DNA from: Tigriopus japonicus
Lineage: Eukaryota > Arthropoda > Copepoda > Harpacticoida > Harpacticidae
DNA: 64,000 bases
Direction of reading: 5' to 3'
Assembly (NCBI GenBank): GCA_010645155.1
Contig: CM021319.1
Location: forward strand, 1,264,939 to 1,328,938
The notes under the pieces were generated by a model that saw only the letters and a list, made by a program, of their open reading frames with translations, had not been told where the DNA came from and searched no databases. The translations under genes and the position numbers were made by a program. Positions 34,401 through 47,580 of this stretch are shown piece after piece (positions within the stretch are counted from its first letter, which is position 1; every line of letters begins with the position of its first letter).

Positions 34401-36897
34401 TTTTGCACCCTGTATAAAAAAGATGGCCACACAACGGCAATCTCAAGTTTTTATTTGGCAGTCAACTTAAACCAACGTACAACCTAAGATAACGCTTGAA
34501 ACCATCTATTTACACTTCCAAAATTGTCTTTTTTGGTGAAATGAGCACAATGGTTAAGGCTCAACATAAGTGAAGAGCCCTCTATCATCCGGTCGGTTGT
34601 TGTTGCTCAGATCAAATGTTTTCATGTTTGACAAGGCTTTCGCTTGATTTCAAAGGGCTTTCTTTGCTCTTTCATTTCAGAGCCACCATCCTCATCGACA
34701 ACGACGAGGGGGAGATGAGGATGAGGATGCTTGCAATTTGATAGCTAGAAGGATGTCAATTTTGGAGGATCTCCACGAAGACTGTCTGCCGTACAAAACC
34801 AACATCATCGGGAACCTCCTGGCCAAAAGCTCGCCCTATTTGTACCCGTTTGTCATTGAGTTTGCACTCATTGGAGCAAGCGTGATCTTCACCATGTGGC
34901 GACACGTCGACAGAATGTAAAGACAAATTTTTGATATTGTTCCACTAGGTATTTCAATTTTTACTATTGGTTTAAAAAAAATGAGAAGGTTCGTCCAAAG
35001 GAGATGTTGCACGTTATATTTGGCCCTTTTCCCTAAATGATTAATTTTTGAAAAAGAATTCTCACTTTTGTTTGCCTTATTTTTGTACGATAATTTATAA
35101 CGGAAGTATCTATTTCTTGGTACTTGTAATGGAAACTTCTCAGGCTTATATTTTTTAAAAATAATCTTTATTGCGAGATTTTATGTTCTCATTGAATACA
35201 TTTTTGGTTAATGTGATAAAGTACAATTTAACGAACAAATTACGTATTGAGGGGCCCATTTTGGGTTTGATCGATTTTTTTTTTGAATTACAAAATTTTA
35301 TGTGTCATTTTTTCTATTTCAAAATCACATGTTTCCCACTTTTTAGCACATAACTAACATTTTTGCCTCATTCAAATTACTTTTTGTGCTCCAAGAGCCA
35401 CATATTTCATGCCCAGTAGTGATAACTAACCCCTTTCTATTTTAAAGCTGAATACAGTGGAAAACAACAACGGAAATTTGGGTCAGAGCATGAAGACACA
35501 GGAGCAAAAATACTTTTCACAGGTTCGATCCAGAAATTGGACGAAAGGAAACGTTTAGAATTTTATCGTACAATTTGAAAAAATGGCATAACAATGTACT
35601 TGAGATTCTTAATTATCTTGAAAACTTTTGGCACTTCAATTATTTCAAGTTCATGTTTATTTTTAGGCCTTTGCCTGGTCACATCATGTCTCCACATGCC
35701 ACCAAAGTTCATTTACCTCGTCCCGTGGCTTTCATTCGCCAAGGATCGTGGGATCACTCTCGTAAAGGTGTCATTGGCGGAGTGTTTGTCTTAATCTTGG
35801 CCATCCTCAACCTCGGTGTATTCTTTGGTCTCGATGGGTTCACCAATGCCGAGGATGAATCCGAGTTCTTCTCTAAATTAACCAAGACAGTGATCAACTC
35901 ATTTGGGATCATCAGCCTCTTCATAGGGATCTGGCAGATCCAGAACTTGGACGATCAAGAATTAGCGGATCGTACGGAATCCGAGATGCGAAATCTGGAC
36001 ATTTCATTGCTACGATTCACGTCGTTCTTCGCGTATCTCTACCATGCTTTCACTATCATCACGGGTGTCTTCAATGCCAACGTCAAGAACTTTCCCAATC
36101 GTATCCACAACATTAATGGAATTGTGGCGACCATACAAATAACTCTTCAGATCATCTTCGTGTTTGATCTTCGTCGAAAAGTATGTGCGAATAAGGACTT
36201 CACTGTCCGCTTTTTTTCCATCCAGTAACTCAAGTCGAACCACTGAATTTCTCCAACGACAAGGCTAGTCATTATCATTACTTTTAATTTCTTACTTTGT
36301 CAAACATCGGAGTTAAGAGTTTTTCTCTATTGAAACTCAGTGAAGAATTCAGCCTAGAATGAATGGTTTTTTTTACAACAAAAGGGCGAGATTCTTCCTT
36401 TTATGCTCTCTTCAGTATAAAAGTTTGAGAAGGCATAACTTTTAAATCTAACATTCAATGGAGCTAAAAATTAAAATACGTAATCTATTCAATGCAACCA
36501 AGGTCTCATATGCAGAAAAATACGCTTTAATCATTCCTACTGGAGATTATTATTCTCATCGTTAGCCTCGTCGTCCAGACGTTTCAGTGGTTCTTGCTTA
36601 TGTGTTGGATCTTTTATCTTTTAGGAACTCCCACCAAGTAAGATCGAGAGCAAGCCCGGTCGACAAATTGCCATCTTCATGTTCTTTCACAACTTGGCCA
36701 TGTGGTTGGTGTTCACGTTTGAGATCCAGAAAGTACGATCGAGTTTAGTGGAGGCCGAGTTCTATGGGATCATGCCTTGGATCATCATTCAACGAGTCAC
36801 GTTGCCACTGACCATCTTCTTTAGATTCCACTCAGCCGTAGTTTGCATGGAAATGTGGAAGGACACTTATGATAAAAGAGCTCCTTCACAATGTTAG
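31434..36897 (+). CDS. Otopetrin-like proton channel (otop-B)
   Basis: Six exons: 31434-31820, 31888-32117, 32261-32381, 34681-34916, 35667-36180, 36625-36897; GT-AG, in phase, 586 aa. Signature blocks are FLAFSFTEIVTFPHL, LIFLYPRLNLH, FGTMHVMATNI, EFALIGASVIFTMWRH, WDHSRKGVIGG, LLRFTSFFAYLYHAFTIITG and VTLPLTIFFRFHSA. Exon 5 corresponds to exons 5 and 6 of the two neighbours, so one intron is missing here. Exon 4 opens with a basic stretch (HHPHRQRRGG) and then DEDED, a loop much more charged than in the paralogues. Expected role: proton influx through a dimeric channel at the plasma membrane. An ATG at 31443 is an alternative start. AATAAA follows at 36949. Confidence 0.92.
33964..34074. 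repeat. Small palindromic element in otop-B intron 3
   Basis: Exact 11-bp inverted ends AAGATAGACCA / TGGTCTATCTT enclose 89 bp in which GGATAGAC units repeat on both sides. It looks like a miniature foldback element. No convincing TSD was found. Confidence 0.5.
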
Positions 36898-36948
36898 AAC
36901 AAGAAGAAGAAAAAAAAGATGACGGCTTTGAGGCAACAGGGTTGTAGC

Positions 36949-36954
36949 AATAAA
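36949..36954 (+). terminator. Polyadenylation signal AATAAA, otop-B
   Basis: Canonical signal 52 bp downstream of the otop-B stop codon. Confidence 0.7.
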
Positions 36955-37211
36955 GAAACGAAAGAGTTTATATGAGTTCATGTTGGCCCATTTTAGGGTC
37001 TTTTTACCCTCAGAAATATACTACTTTTCAAAACATGACGTCTCAGGTTATTTCTGACAGATTGAAGCGCATACAGAGAGAAAATTTCATGATATTCCCT
37101 TTTTCAGCAACTGTGATTTTGAAAAGATCTTTGCTTGTGATGAGATCTCCGATAATGGAAGTTAATGGTGACTAAAAAAAACTTAACAGTTTTCTCAAAA
37201 TTTATTCAATT

Positions 37212-37315
37212 CAGAGGCTAGTTTTTTAGACGCAAAGATTGATCTCAAGATCGAACTTAGAGTACTTATGTACGATCTTGAGATCGATCTTTTGCGTCTA
37301 AAAAACTAGCCTCTG
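37212..37315. repeat. Near-perfect 104-bp hairpin
   Basis: Arms of about 43 bp beginning CAGAGGCTAGTTTTTTAGAC face each other with one mismatch and one 1-bp gap around a loop of about 18 bp. The near-identity suggests a young insertion or a structure under constraint. The ends fit the hAT YARNG rule, but the flanking octamers ATTCAATT and TTCTTCAG do not match. It lies 418 bp downstream of the otop-B stop. A small hairpin RNA is an alternative. Confidence 0.7.
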
Positions 37316-38984
37316 TTCTTCAGTGAAACTCGAATTTCATTCATTGAATATATTATTAAATTGATTGTCTATTCCTAAGATTTGGTCAATAGCTGTAAGC
37401 AAATTAAGGTATTTTTGGGGGGATTTAAGGGTATTAGGGATGGACGAATAAAACTCAGATTGCCAGCGAGGCAAGCAAATCAAACCTTCCTTGAAAAAGG
37501 TCAGACGGTTTTTGACATCAGTGCAAAATTGGTCTTGAAATTGTGGCACAATTAAAAACTTCATACTTCAAGCACATAATCTCGAGAAAAGTTGGTTATT
37601 ATATAGCAATATTCGTATGGGCTCAGTTTTGGGAAATATGCATCAAGATTACGACGTGCGCTTGCCCAAATTTTATTAACTGTAGCCTAAAGCATTCTCG
37701 TTTTTTCTTGTCATTGGCCCAAACAGTTTAACTCAAGAGTTCCTTGCAAATTACCCACTCAACCATACTACGCTGAAATCATTGGAAGAGGATGATTCTC
37801 AGCTACAAGCAATTGCCACCAAAACAGACCAAGCATAACATTCAAGAACTCTGGTGGAAACCAAACTATACAAGAGTGGGAAACCATAGCCATAGTGGCA
37901 ACATGTGCGGCCCATTTTTCCTTTAGCCCTTTTGACGCATTCGAGGACTTCAATTGTTTATTGTCAAAAAGAGTTGTAGAGAAATTAGACCTAACCTCAA
38001 TAAAGCACACTCAACATCAATCTGCCTATAGTAACTTGTTCAATTTCCACTTCATCATCCTCTTAAATGCTCAAATTTCGACCTCCAACAAAGTGGAGTG
38101 ATTCCAGATCCAGGCACAGTTTGTAAACACACGGAACAAGGATTTTTGATCCATAGTCTGAGGTGACTAAAAGAGAAACAATAGAATAAATATGTTATCA
38201 ACATCCTAACAAAGGAATATGGTTGTGTTGGGCATGAGCCAAAGCGACATTTGCTTGTCATTTCGTTACGCAAAATCACGGTGGCTGAGTTCAACGAGTG
38301 CGCTTCATTGAATGACGCAAAGAGAGCTAACTCTAAAAAGTCAAACACAAGTGTGATAAGTACTAGCTTCTTTAATGCCAATTGTTAGGATTTAACTATT
38401 GGCCTCGTTTAAGAGTGGGTGCTTTTTGACAACGAAATCACGTTTACAAGATTCACAAGACATTTTTTCTAATTTGTGGTTGAAACACAAGTAAAGTTAG
38501 GTTTAAAGATGGTTTGTTTTATGGGTAGTTTTGTTGGACCTTGTCTGTTTCAAACTTAGAATTCAGTTGATCCAGTGAAGCAAAAAACGTCTGATATTTT
38601 ATTTTAGAGAGTCTTCTACTTGCTTTAGTGCTTGTTCTACACGATCTATTAGATCACTGAAGAAAGGTGACACCAAATCAACTAAACCTTTACTTTTCAA
38701 TCAGACAGTCTCAGTCTGATTTCGACACTGAAGCTAATCAGAACTCATCAACCATTGAGGTAAACACCGCAGAAATCTCTGAAGTAGTTTCTGATTGTCC
38801 AGGAAAAATCCACATCAACCTCACTAAACCTCTTACCTCTAAAAATAAATACCAACCTGACGAACAGAGCAAGTTCAAACGAAGTGCAGTGCTCCAGATA
38901 TACACTCCAAATACAATTTGTATTGCTTCCTCTGTCTTTCACAATGCATACTTCTTTTACAGTCCCGGTTCCCCGTAGAGAGTC
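37316..38984. other. Intergenic and 5' leader of otop-C
   Basis: No separate gene is recognised. An open frame at 38667-38978 is in phase with otop-C but ends in TAG two codons before its ATG. A polypyrimidine tract followed by CAG at 38951-38962 could be a 5' UTR splice acceptor. Confidence 0.5.
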
Positions 38985-41900
38985 ATGGCCGATTCTAACC
39001 GAGATTTAGGAGCGCGGCCGAAACATCATCCCGACCAGATTGAGGTGATAGAGGCTAAAGCTGACTTTGACGAGGAGAACGCGAGTTCCACCGAATCTTC
39101 AGTGTCCTCTCGATATCAGATCAGGGAGGAAACCGACCCAACTTTGCCCCGTGCCAAGCCCAAGAAGAAGCAGTTCAAATTTAACATGAGAGAATCCTCT
39201 TTGGCCAATGTTTGGTCTGGGCTCTCCGGCCTTTATGCCATGTTTTTGGTGACGCTCTACTTGGCCTTTTCGTTCACGGAATTGGTGACCTTTCCTCACT
39301 TGAATGACTACTTGGAGATCAATGGCTTCTTCATTTTTCTGTATGTGATTAGTGACCTCTTCTTGATTTACGTGCTTCTGATGACCTTGAAAGGCAAGTC
39401 CAAAATTGGCAATTCAGATGGACCCAAAGTGGCAGAAAACCACAAGGTAAGACTGATTTTGTGAAAAACTGACCGAAAAGATGACTTGAAAGCTACTCTA
39501 CTCTGCAGAGCCATGGAAGTTTGACCATAAGGTTTGGTGCCATTGTGTTTGGCATCGGAGCCTTGGTATATTTGGTTCTGGAGATGATCTCGTTCTTTGA
39601 GATCAGTTATTATTCCCCATGTTATCATTCAACATTGGGCATCAACACTACTGCATCCATCCTTTTCGTTGTCCTTCAGACTTACCTGATCTTTGTCTAT
39701 CCAAGGCTGAATCTGTGTACCATAACCATTTTGGATCGGTGAGATGATTTGTTGAAGGATAGATATTTGAAGGCGTAAATTTTGGGACACTCTTTGTGTT
39801 CCAGTTTCGGTACAATGCATGTAGTGGCCACCAATATCATTATTTGGATCCGTACATTGATCAAAGAGTCGCTCCATGAGATCATGGAATCCGAGGAGAA
39901 AGCCCATAGCTTACACGCAGCTCATCCAGTAAGTCAGAAATGTTTAAGTTATTTTTATTTTAATGACTTTTACTTTTTATTTTACTATTCAAGGAGCTTG
40001 TTTAGGAGGTTGACGTTTCATGGACAATTTTTAATTTTTTGCACATTTTTTCCCAATGAGAAAAACTCTATAAGGGATTTGCAACAACTCTTTTACCTTT
40101 CAGATTGATCATTCATCATTGTCATTGGTTAATGTTAGTTCAAGTGAAATTTTCAAGTCACTTTATTTTGTTGTGATTTTGAGGATGTTATACAGTCAGT
40201 TAAATTTATTTGAAAGGAAGCTCAAACCAAGCAAACTTTTGTTGGAGACTAAAAGTTTTAATTCATAATTCCAACTTTGCCCAATGTTTTGGTTCAAAAA
40301 AATGCCAAGGGATGCCACCATGAATGAAATTGATTTCAAATGAAGTGTGCGCGTACAACAAAACACAAGTGACCAAATGACAAATTACCATAATCAAACC
40401 CCACTCAATTTTGGGAAAAATTGGATTTTCGCTTTTGAACTTTTTACCTTCTAGAGACGGGCAAAATTGATCTTTGGTGTTGGCTTTACAATTGGCTTTA
40501 TATTTTATTGCATGCACTATAATAATCAGGTTTCAATTTTCAAAGGTTTGATGAACATCTTTTCCTTCCCTGCAGCTCTTAGCAGGACATAACCATGGAG
40601 TATGCAATATCATCGGAGAGAGGATCAGGATTGCTCATCAGATTTATGAGCAATGCCACCTTTACCACGACGATATTCTCGGCACCACTCTGACAGACAC
40701 ATCACCTTTTCTCTATCCTTTTGTGATTGAATACGCTCTCATCGGGGCAAGTGTGTTCTTTGTCATGTGGCGACACGTCGGTCGGAGGTATTTATCCCAA
40801 TTGAAGTCAACAACGCATTCAAAAAGAGACTTGTCATGATAGCTCCCTCTCAACAAAATGATCCTCTTTCTTTTTGGTTGACTACAGTGGCAAACCCAAA
40901 CATCACGACGAGATGGATTCATTGACCTCAACGGGCATCAATCACCCAAAACCCCTTCAATTCCTTCGGAAAGGAGATTGGTCGCATTCTCTGAAAGGTG
41001 TCGTAGCTGGAACCATCATCCTGATGTTGGCCATTCTCAATTTGGCTCTGTTCTTTGGATTGGATGGACATGATGCGAATGAGGTAATTCCCGTGTTATT
41101 CAAAGGCGCCATGGTGCATTTCTTGAATTGAGCATATAACACATTTCTATGGTTGAATACCTTTTCAGGCTCATCATGTAGTAAGTACATTATGTTCGTT
41201 GTCTTTGCTTTAATCTATCACTGCTTCTAAGAACCAAGGCTGACACAAAAAAGAACGTAAAGACGTTGGTTGGGAACTCGGAATTTATGTAAAGAAACAC
41301 ATATACATACAAACATAAATGTTCACATATTTGGCTTGTAGATAAATTTTCACACTACACTGAAAACAGCAATGAATTTTTGAGCAATGGCTTAAAGAAG
41401 CTTCTGTACAATGGCCTAGTCTTAAAAATCGATAAGCTTTTGACCTCTAGTAAGAACAACTCATGAGTGGACATCAATAGATCGTTGGAAAATTTGGAAT
41501 TTTAGAATTCAATTATTTCTTCAATTTAAATTTTACTCACCCTCAAAATCAAAAGTTGGCTCGAAATTGATTTCATTGCACTGTGTAAAATGAATAACTT
41601 AACTTTTCCAAGGGACTATATTTTATTTTTATTGTTGAGCCTGATTCACTTTTGGTTAATCTGCTATGTTAAAAAATATTGAAGCGCACAATATCTATGA
41701 ATGTAGTTTGTCGTAACATTAACGTTAACTTTTAAAGCAGATGGAGATAGAATGTCAAAGAATGTAGGTCCACTTTTAGAGTGATTCTTGTCATCGCATG
41801 CCCATTTAGCTATCCATCTCATCCATAGTCCTAAAGTGGACAGTTAATTAATTGCTTGATTGAGTCTTTGAATGTTGCTTCTAACGGTTAAAAAAACTAG

Positions 41901-43141
41901 TCACATCCCTTCTACAACTTTTTTCCACGCTTCCAATTTCGTGCCAATTTCAGGATGAGGCAGAGTACTTCTCCAAGATCACAAATACCATCATCAACAT
42001 GCTAGGAATCATTGGACTCCTGTTCGGAATCTACCAAATTCAGGCACTCAACGACAAAAGTGAATTTGAAGCGGATTCTGACTTAAGGGCTAGTTCGTCG
42101 TTGGATTTGTCACTACTCCGATTCACGGCTTTCTTTGCCTATCTTTACATCTGTTTTACCATCATCACCGGAGCATTTAACGCTCATTTTCACAACTTCC
42201 CGAATGGACTTCATATCGTGAATGGCGTTACAGAGGCCATACAGATCACTCTACAGATCGTATTCATTTATGACCTACAACACAAGGTAAGCCAGTAGGA
42301 GTACATCCAGGTACAAAATACAAATAATGGCGGAGATTTTGCTCTAATTTATTTAATTGCGGAGACAAGCTATGTTCGACTTTTTTCGCTAAGTGGTAAT
42401 CATTTCAAAGTTTTCGGTTTGTAAAACTTGACTTGGTCCATTTGGAGGATTAGTCTGGCTTTCGAGGCAAAATCCACCGTAAAACAAAATAGGCCTGGCG
42501 ATTGGAATGGCGCAATTATGACATGGATGTACCAACATTATTTTTGTCGCTGGGACTGCTTGAAAGTCGATGGACATCCTCGAAAGGAACACCCAAGCAC
42601 TAAATTTTAAATCATGGAGCTTTATGGCTTGCCATCAAAAAGCCGAAATGCCCTTTGGCGTTTTATCACTATTACTTAAATGCAATTAAAGAATATTTAA
42701 GTGTTTTTCATCGCGACATGACTAAAATCAGATTTTTAAAATGTGACCACTTTCCTTACCTATGTCCTTTGAACATTCCAGATTTTAACTTTGGCCACAT
42801 TTGATTCGAAACCTGGTCGACAAGTCACGATTTTCTTGTTCTTTCTGAATTTGGCCCAATGGGTGGTCATCAGCTTTGAGATCCAGAAAGTCCGGGCCAG
42901 CTTGGTCGAGGCCGAGTTCTACGGATTTATGCCTTGGGTCATTATTCAACGCGTCACCCTGCCTTTGTTTGTGTTCTTCCGTTTCCATTCAGCTGTCGTG
43001 AATATGGAATTATGGAAAGATGTTTACTCAAATGGCAATATTCGTTCCAAATCTCAACCCGACATGGTCTTGAGACGACGGGATTTTTCTGGGACAGGAG
43101 TCAGACCAGGAGATGTCTCAATGGAAGGTGGATTGATGTAG
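38985..43141 (+). CDS. Otopetrin-like proton channel (otop-C)
   Basis: Seven exons: 38985-39446, 39509-39738, 39805-39928, 40576-40787, 40888-41083, 41954-42286, 42782-43141; GT-AG, phases 0,2,0,2,0,0 as in otop-A, giving 638 aa. The N-terminal cytoplasmic part is longer than in the paralogues, about 65 acidic and basic residues before the first helix. Signature blocks are YLAFSFTELVTFPHL, LIFVYPRLNLC, FGTMHVVATNI, EYALIGASVFFVMWRH, WSHSLKGVVAG, LLRFTAFFAYLYICFTIITG and VTLPLFVFFRFHSA. The C-terminus extends about 34 residues past the last family block, rich in Arg, Ser and Gly and lacking a further TM segment. Role as for the other two: proton conduction across the plasma membrane, inferred from the family. 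Confidence 0.93.
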
Positions 43142-44399
43142 GATATGCACTTGGTTATCATTTCCTTTTACCCTGTCTAAATGTTTCATCCTGCATGTAC
43201 CTGATCGAGGCTTCATCTGTGTCCAATGTTTTATCAACCCCATTTCGTGTTCATCGCCAATACAAGATACCAGTTTTTGGTGTTTAACTTTAAAACCAAT
43301 AAGTTTTTTTACAACAAAAATTGTGCTTGTTGAGAGAAAATACAATGTGCCTGCTGGTGTTTTAGCATTAAAAACCAACAAATTTGAAGACGCAGAACAA
43401 ACTAGTGATAAAGTGTTAAGGATCCGATCGTTTTTAGGTTTTGACATGCAGTGAAATTTAACTTCAGAATTTTAATATACATTGAGAAAAGTTCCTGTTT
43501 TTATTTTTAATCAAATTTGCGAAATTTGATGGGCAGAAAATCCTTGCCAAGCTTCAAGGAAAAAAACGAGCAAAGCGAAAGGAAAGTGCCCATGTGCGTT
43601 AAATAAGTTTGCCTTAACCTGAATATTTAGCAGCGTATCTAACTAAATCGCTCTTTCTTGTGATTTTTAGAAAGGATCGAAAATCCTTCAATGATTGTCT
43701 AATGATTCATTTTCATTACCTAAAGTATTTATCAAAATAGGCAGTCCATCCAACATTATTGATTTCATACACACTAAGAACAAAATGATAAATTTGATGA
43801 TAATTAGTGCTTTCCAAAACTATATTCGTGAAATTGGCCGTTCAGCAAAGTTCGTTTCGTTAGCAACGTAAAATAAGATAATGACTAGATAATGAGTAAG
43901 GACGGTCCTTGCATAAACTAATTCTTCTGTCGCTTTGCACTTGCCACCCACATTTACCCTTTTTATGCTATCTTTTTAGAAAAATGTCAATTGTTGGCAG
44001 TTTTATTCAGATTTGAACACCCATCAAAAAAGTTCAGGCTATTCATAGAAATAAAACAAGAATGGCGGAAATCTCAATGAAAATTGGCCTGCTCAAATCT
44101 TTATCACACATTTTTTATATAAAAATATTGTCCGTCAACGGCAACATTATTTTTTTAAATTCTTTCTAGTATACTTATTTTGATAAAAAAAATTCTTGAA
44201 GTTACTTTTGTATCGAGCTTTTTTAATTTCCAGCTTGCGGTTGGCGTCCAGCAAATCGAGGACATGAGCATAATCTTACTAGCTTACTTACCTTTTTCCT
44301 AAAGCCTAATCAAAACATTAGAAACGCTTTCTTTTGGCCACGAGCGTTGGCTAGCGTACTTTTTAAAAGATCGTCAACACAAAACTAAAAGGTATGTTT

Positions 44400-44439
44400 A
44401 AAAAAGCCTATGTTTATTTGCGCTTTTTGCCCGTCCCTA
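44400..44439. mobile_element. Solitary hAT-like terminus
   Basis: The sequence ends CGCTTTTTGCCCGTCCCTA, which on the minus strand is TAGGGACGGGCAAAAAGCG. That is the same terminus as the element starting at 53965. No partner end was found upstream, so this is probably a truncated copy. Confidence 0.5.
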
Positions 44440-47400
44440 GTAATGAGGATTGCGTGATTTGACCTGTTATGTACCCGAATATCCTTTCTTCTATGAGCTT
44501 GGCTTAAATAGACATGCAAAAGAAGATAAGCATCGATCACCATTTGTGTTTTTGCATGCCATGAACTCTCAGAAAACCATAATCAGGGGTCTCTAGCGGC
44601 CTTGTTGGTCTGTGGATCTACCTTTTTTCGATGCCTCGAAGAACATCTCGATCCCTGGACAACATACTTGATTGGCAATGACTAGAGACACTCTAGCAAT
44701 GACTTGGGCTTCAATCGTTCCGCCATTCTTTTCTGGTTCCATTCGCCCTAATTAAATGACTATGGTTTCTTCGCTTTTCCTTTTCAAAATTTTCATGGTC
44801 CTGCGGTTAACAAGAATTCATGTACCAGAATGAAATGTGATGTTCATGATTAAAAACTAGGTATTTGATCATCCTAAAAAACCTTGATGCCTCCCATGTC
44901 ACAGTGGTCTGTGGTCGTTGTGTATAGCAAAATACTGTGTATGTGCAGTATGTGTGATTGACTCATACCAGTGGATAAGGCCAGCAGGGGAAAGTTTCCA
45001 CTGGGGGACCAATTTGGGCCATCGTGTCCCTTTCTTCGGTCCCATCCATTGCTGGATGAACCCGCGTTCCCCGCTCTCTTTCTCGTTCTGTCGTTCCATT
45101 TGGCGGCGAAAGATCCCGAGAAAAAGCAGAGGAGCGATCCAAAGAGGGAAAAGCAACCAGAGCGATCCACTTTTGCTTGATCGGCCCTCAAAGCATACAT
45201 ACTACAAACACATTGAGCCACGGAGATAGTTTGTGTGTATTCAAGGACCAGATCAGAGGCGCTAAGAAGTCAGAGAACGTCGATCGGTCGGTTGGTGGGT
45301 CTTTTGGTTGCCTGGCCTTAGTTTTGGCTTGTCTTGTTTCCCTTTTGAGACGTCTTCACTACTTCGGGTAGCATGTGTACAACAAACAGATCCCACAAAA
45401 GTCGATAGAGTATCATCGAAAGCGAGTCAGTCACTCACTCCCGGCTTGACTCGTGTCAATCTTGAGTGGAATCCAATTACCCTTATGCAGGATGATCTTC
45501 AAAAAGAGCCTTTGATTGGACAACTCTACCATCAAGATCCACTCAATGACTTTAGAGGGGATCAAATCTGGCTCAAACCACCCAAGTCAAGGTAAGACTA
45601 GTCGACAAATACCATAAGGAAATAGAATATATGAAGGGAAAAAAGGGACACAATTTAAGGCCGGTTTGTCAAACCCAGAGAGTGGAAATGTTTAAATCTG
45701 GTGATGAGAAATGAATTCCAGATCCCCCTGTCACAATCAGCTTGAAAAATTGCTTCAACTTTTTCTTGGTCTCAAGATCGAATTGAAAGTTTTCGCTCTG
45801 CAACAGAATGCAAGAAGTTTGGCTTCGCTTCTTTTTACTTACCTACCAAGCTACCTTCCTTCGTAGACATATCCACCTTGGTGGGTTGATCCAGTCGTCC
45901 CACTTTGGGGATTTGGAGCAAAAATCTGGGTCCACCAACCTTCAAACACCACCCAAGAAAACGGGTCTCAATCGTTTTCAACAGATGGCCAAAGAGAGAG
46001 AAGCTCTTTTGAGTTGGAGAGTTGGTTGACAGAAAACATGCGCCAAACTTCGAAATAAGCGAGAAGAAATTGGAACCGAGAAGTTAGGAGTCAAGATGAA
46101 TGGCACCGTAAATCCTCTTGATGGTAAATGTGGTGGTTGAACACTTGCTTAAGTGATACAGTTTTGGAACTTTTGCAAAGTAGTTCCTGCTTAGTGAACC
46201 ATTCAACCATCTGGTGCAGTAGTTGTTGAGAAATTGACAGAGCACCAAATTGGATCCACCATTTGAATTGGTCCTGGCGTAATCTCGATTTTGTTATCTT
46301 TGTTTGAGTGCCTCGACATCCTAGGTCTATTCAGAGTTGACATATGTCGGCCTTTTCTCTGCCACGTGGTCCATTGTTCCATGATTGATTGCATTTTGAA
46401 GAGTTCCATGGACAAATACTTACTTACCATTCTGGGCGGTTAGACGTTTTTGACAAGGCAAACCTTGAACCCTGGTGGGCTACATTAATTGAGGTCCTTG
46501 ATTGCACTTGTAAAGATCAATATTGGTTTCCACCAATTGCAAGGCTTTGGACCAAAGTTAATCCGCGATCCCCTCCTTCTTTTCTTGTTGGCTAGTTCAT
46601 GACCGAAGAGGGGGACTTGGACTCGGTTTACGTCGTGAAGTTCCAGTTCCAGTTCCAGCAATGCCACTCGCTGGTCGAGACCTAGTTATCATTTCTCCTC
46701 ATCTACATATCAAGCCAACTGAAATGGGCCATACTCGGCCGAAACCAAGGACACTAAATACCAAAGTAACGCTCTTCGGAAATGAACATTTTCTGATAGT
46801 GCTGAAAAGCTTTTCATATTTCACTTTGCAACATTAAACTCCCAGAGAGGATTTCTTTTTTAAAACAAGCGAGGATTTCTGGAACAAGAACCATGGGTTT
46901 GTTAAAGTGTCCATTGTGAGCTATTTTAAGAATTACAATGTACGAGTTTCCAATTAAGATTTCATGAACAAATCTAGCAAGTAAGTGTGGAACATGCCTT
47001 CGTCTAAGCTCTTTTTTAGGTCCAACCTTCCTCGTAATGTGAAAGAGAAAAGACCAATAAGGCTCGATTTGGCCATTCTTTCATAAACAGCGTGTTCGGT
47101 AGAGCTTACCTATATGAACATATCACAGTCTTGACAGGGTAAATATCAGCAGCAGTTGTAAGGAACAGTTTGGTCTTGGGAACGGATATGAGAGCAACGG
47201 AAATTGTATTTTCATTCACTCTTTAAAGGGGAAAAGTAGGTCGAATTCAAATCCAGCGTATTTAAAAAAAGGAGCATTAATCATAACAGAGTTTCGTTTA
47301 TACAAAAAGTCGAACAATTGGAAGTGCTTGTCAATGCTAAGATCCAATTTGTGTTTGCTTCAGGTCTCGTCTGCCAAAGATGATGTGGGTTTTGTCCCGG

Positions 47401-47580
47401 GAGGCCTCCAATCAGCATGGAAAACCACAGGGAATCCCACCTCTTACCGACAAAGAGTCGCCACTCTAATTAATCTTTCCCGAAAAAGAGCCCCTTTTTC
47501 CCTTGGTTAGTCAGTCCTCCATTCACTGGGACCACCGATAAGTCAACACGGGAAGTGCAAAGTGGAACAATACCCTTCTC

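Noticed and set aside
40452..44439. TAGAGACGGGCAAAA at 40452 as left partner of the hAT-like end at 44439
   Set aside because: The interval contains otop-C exons and the flanks share no TSD.
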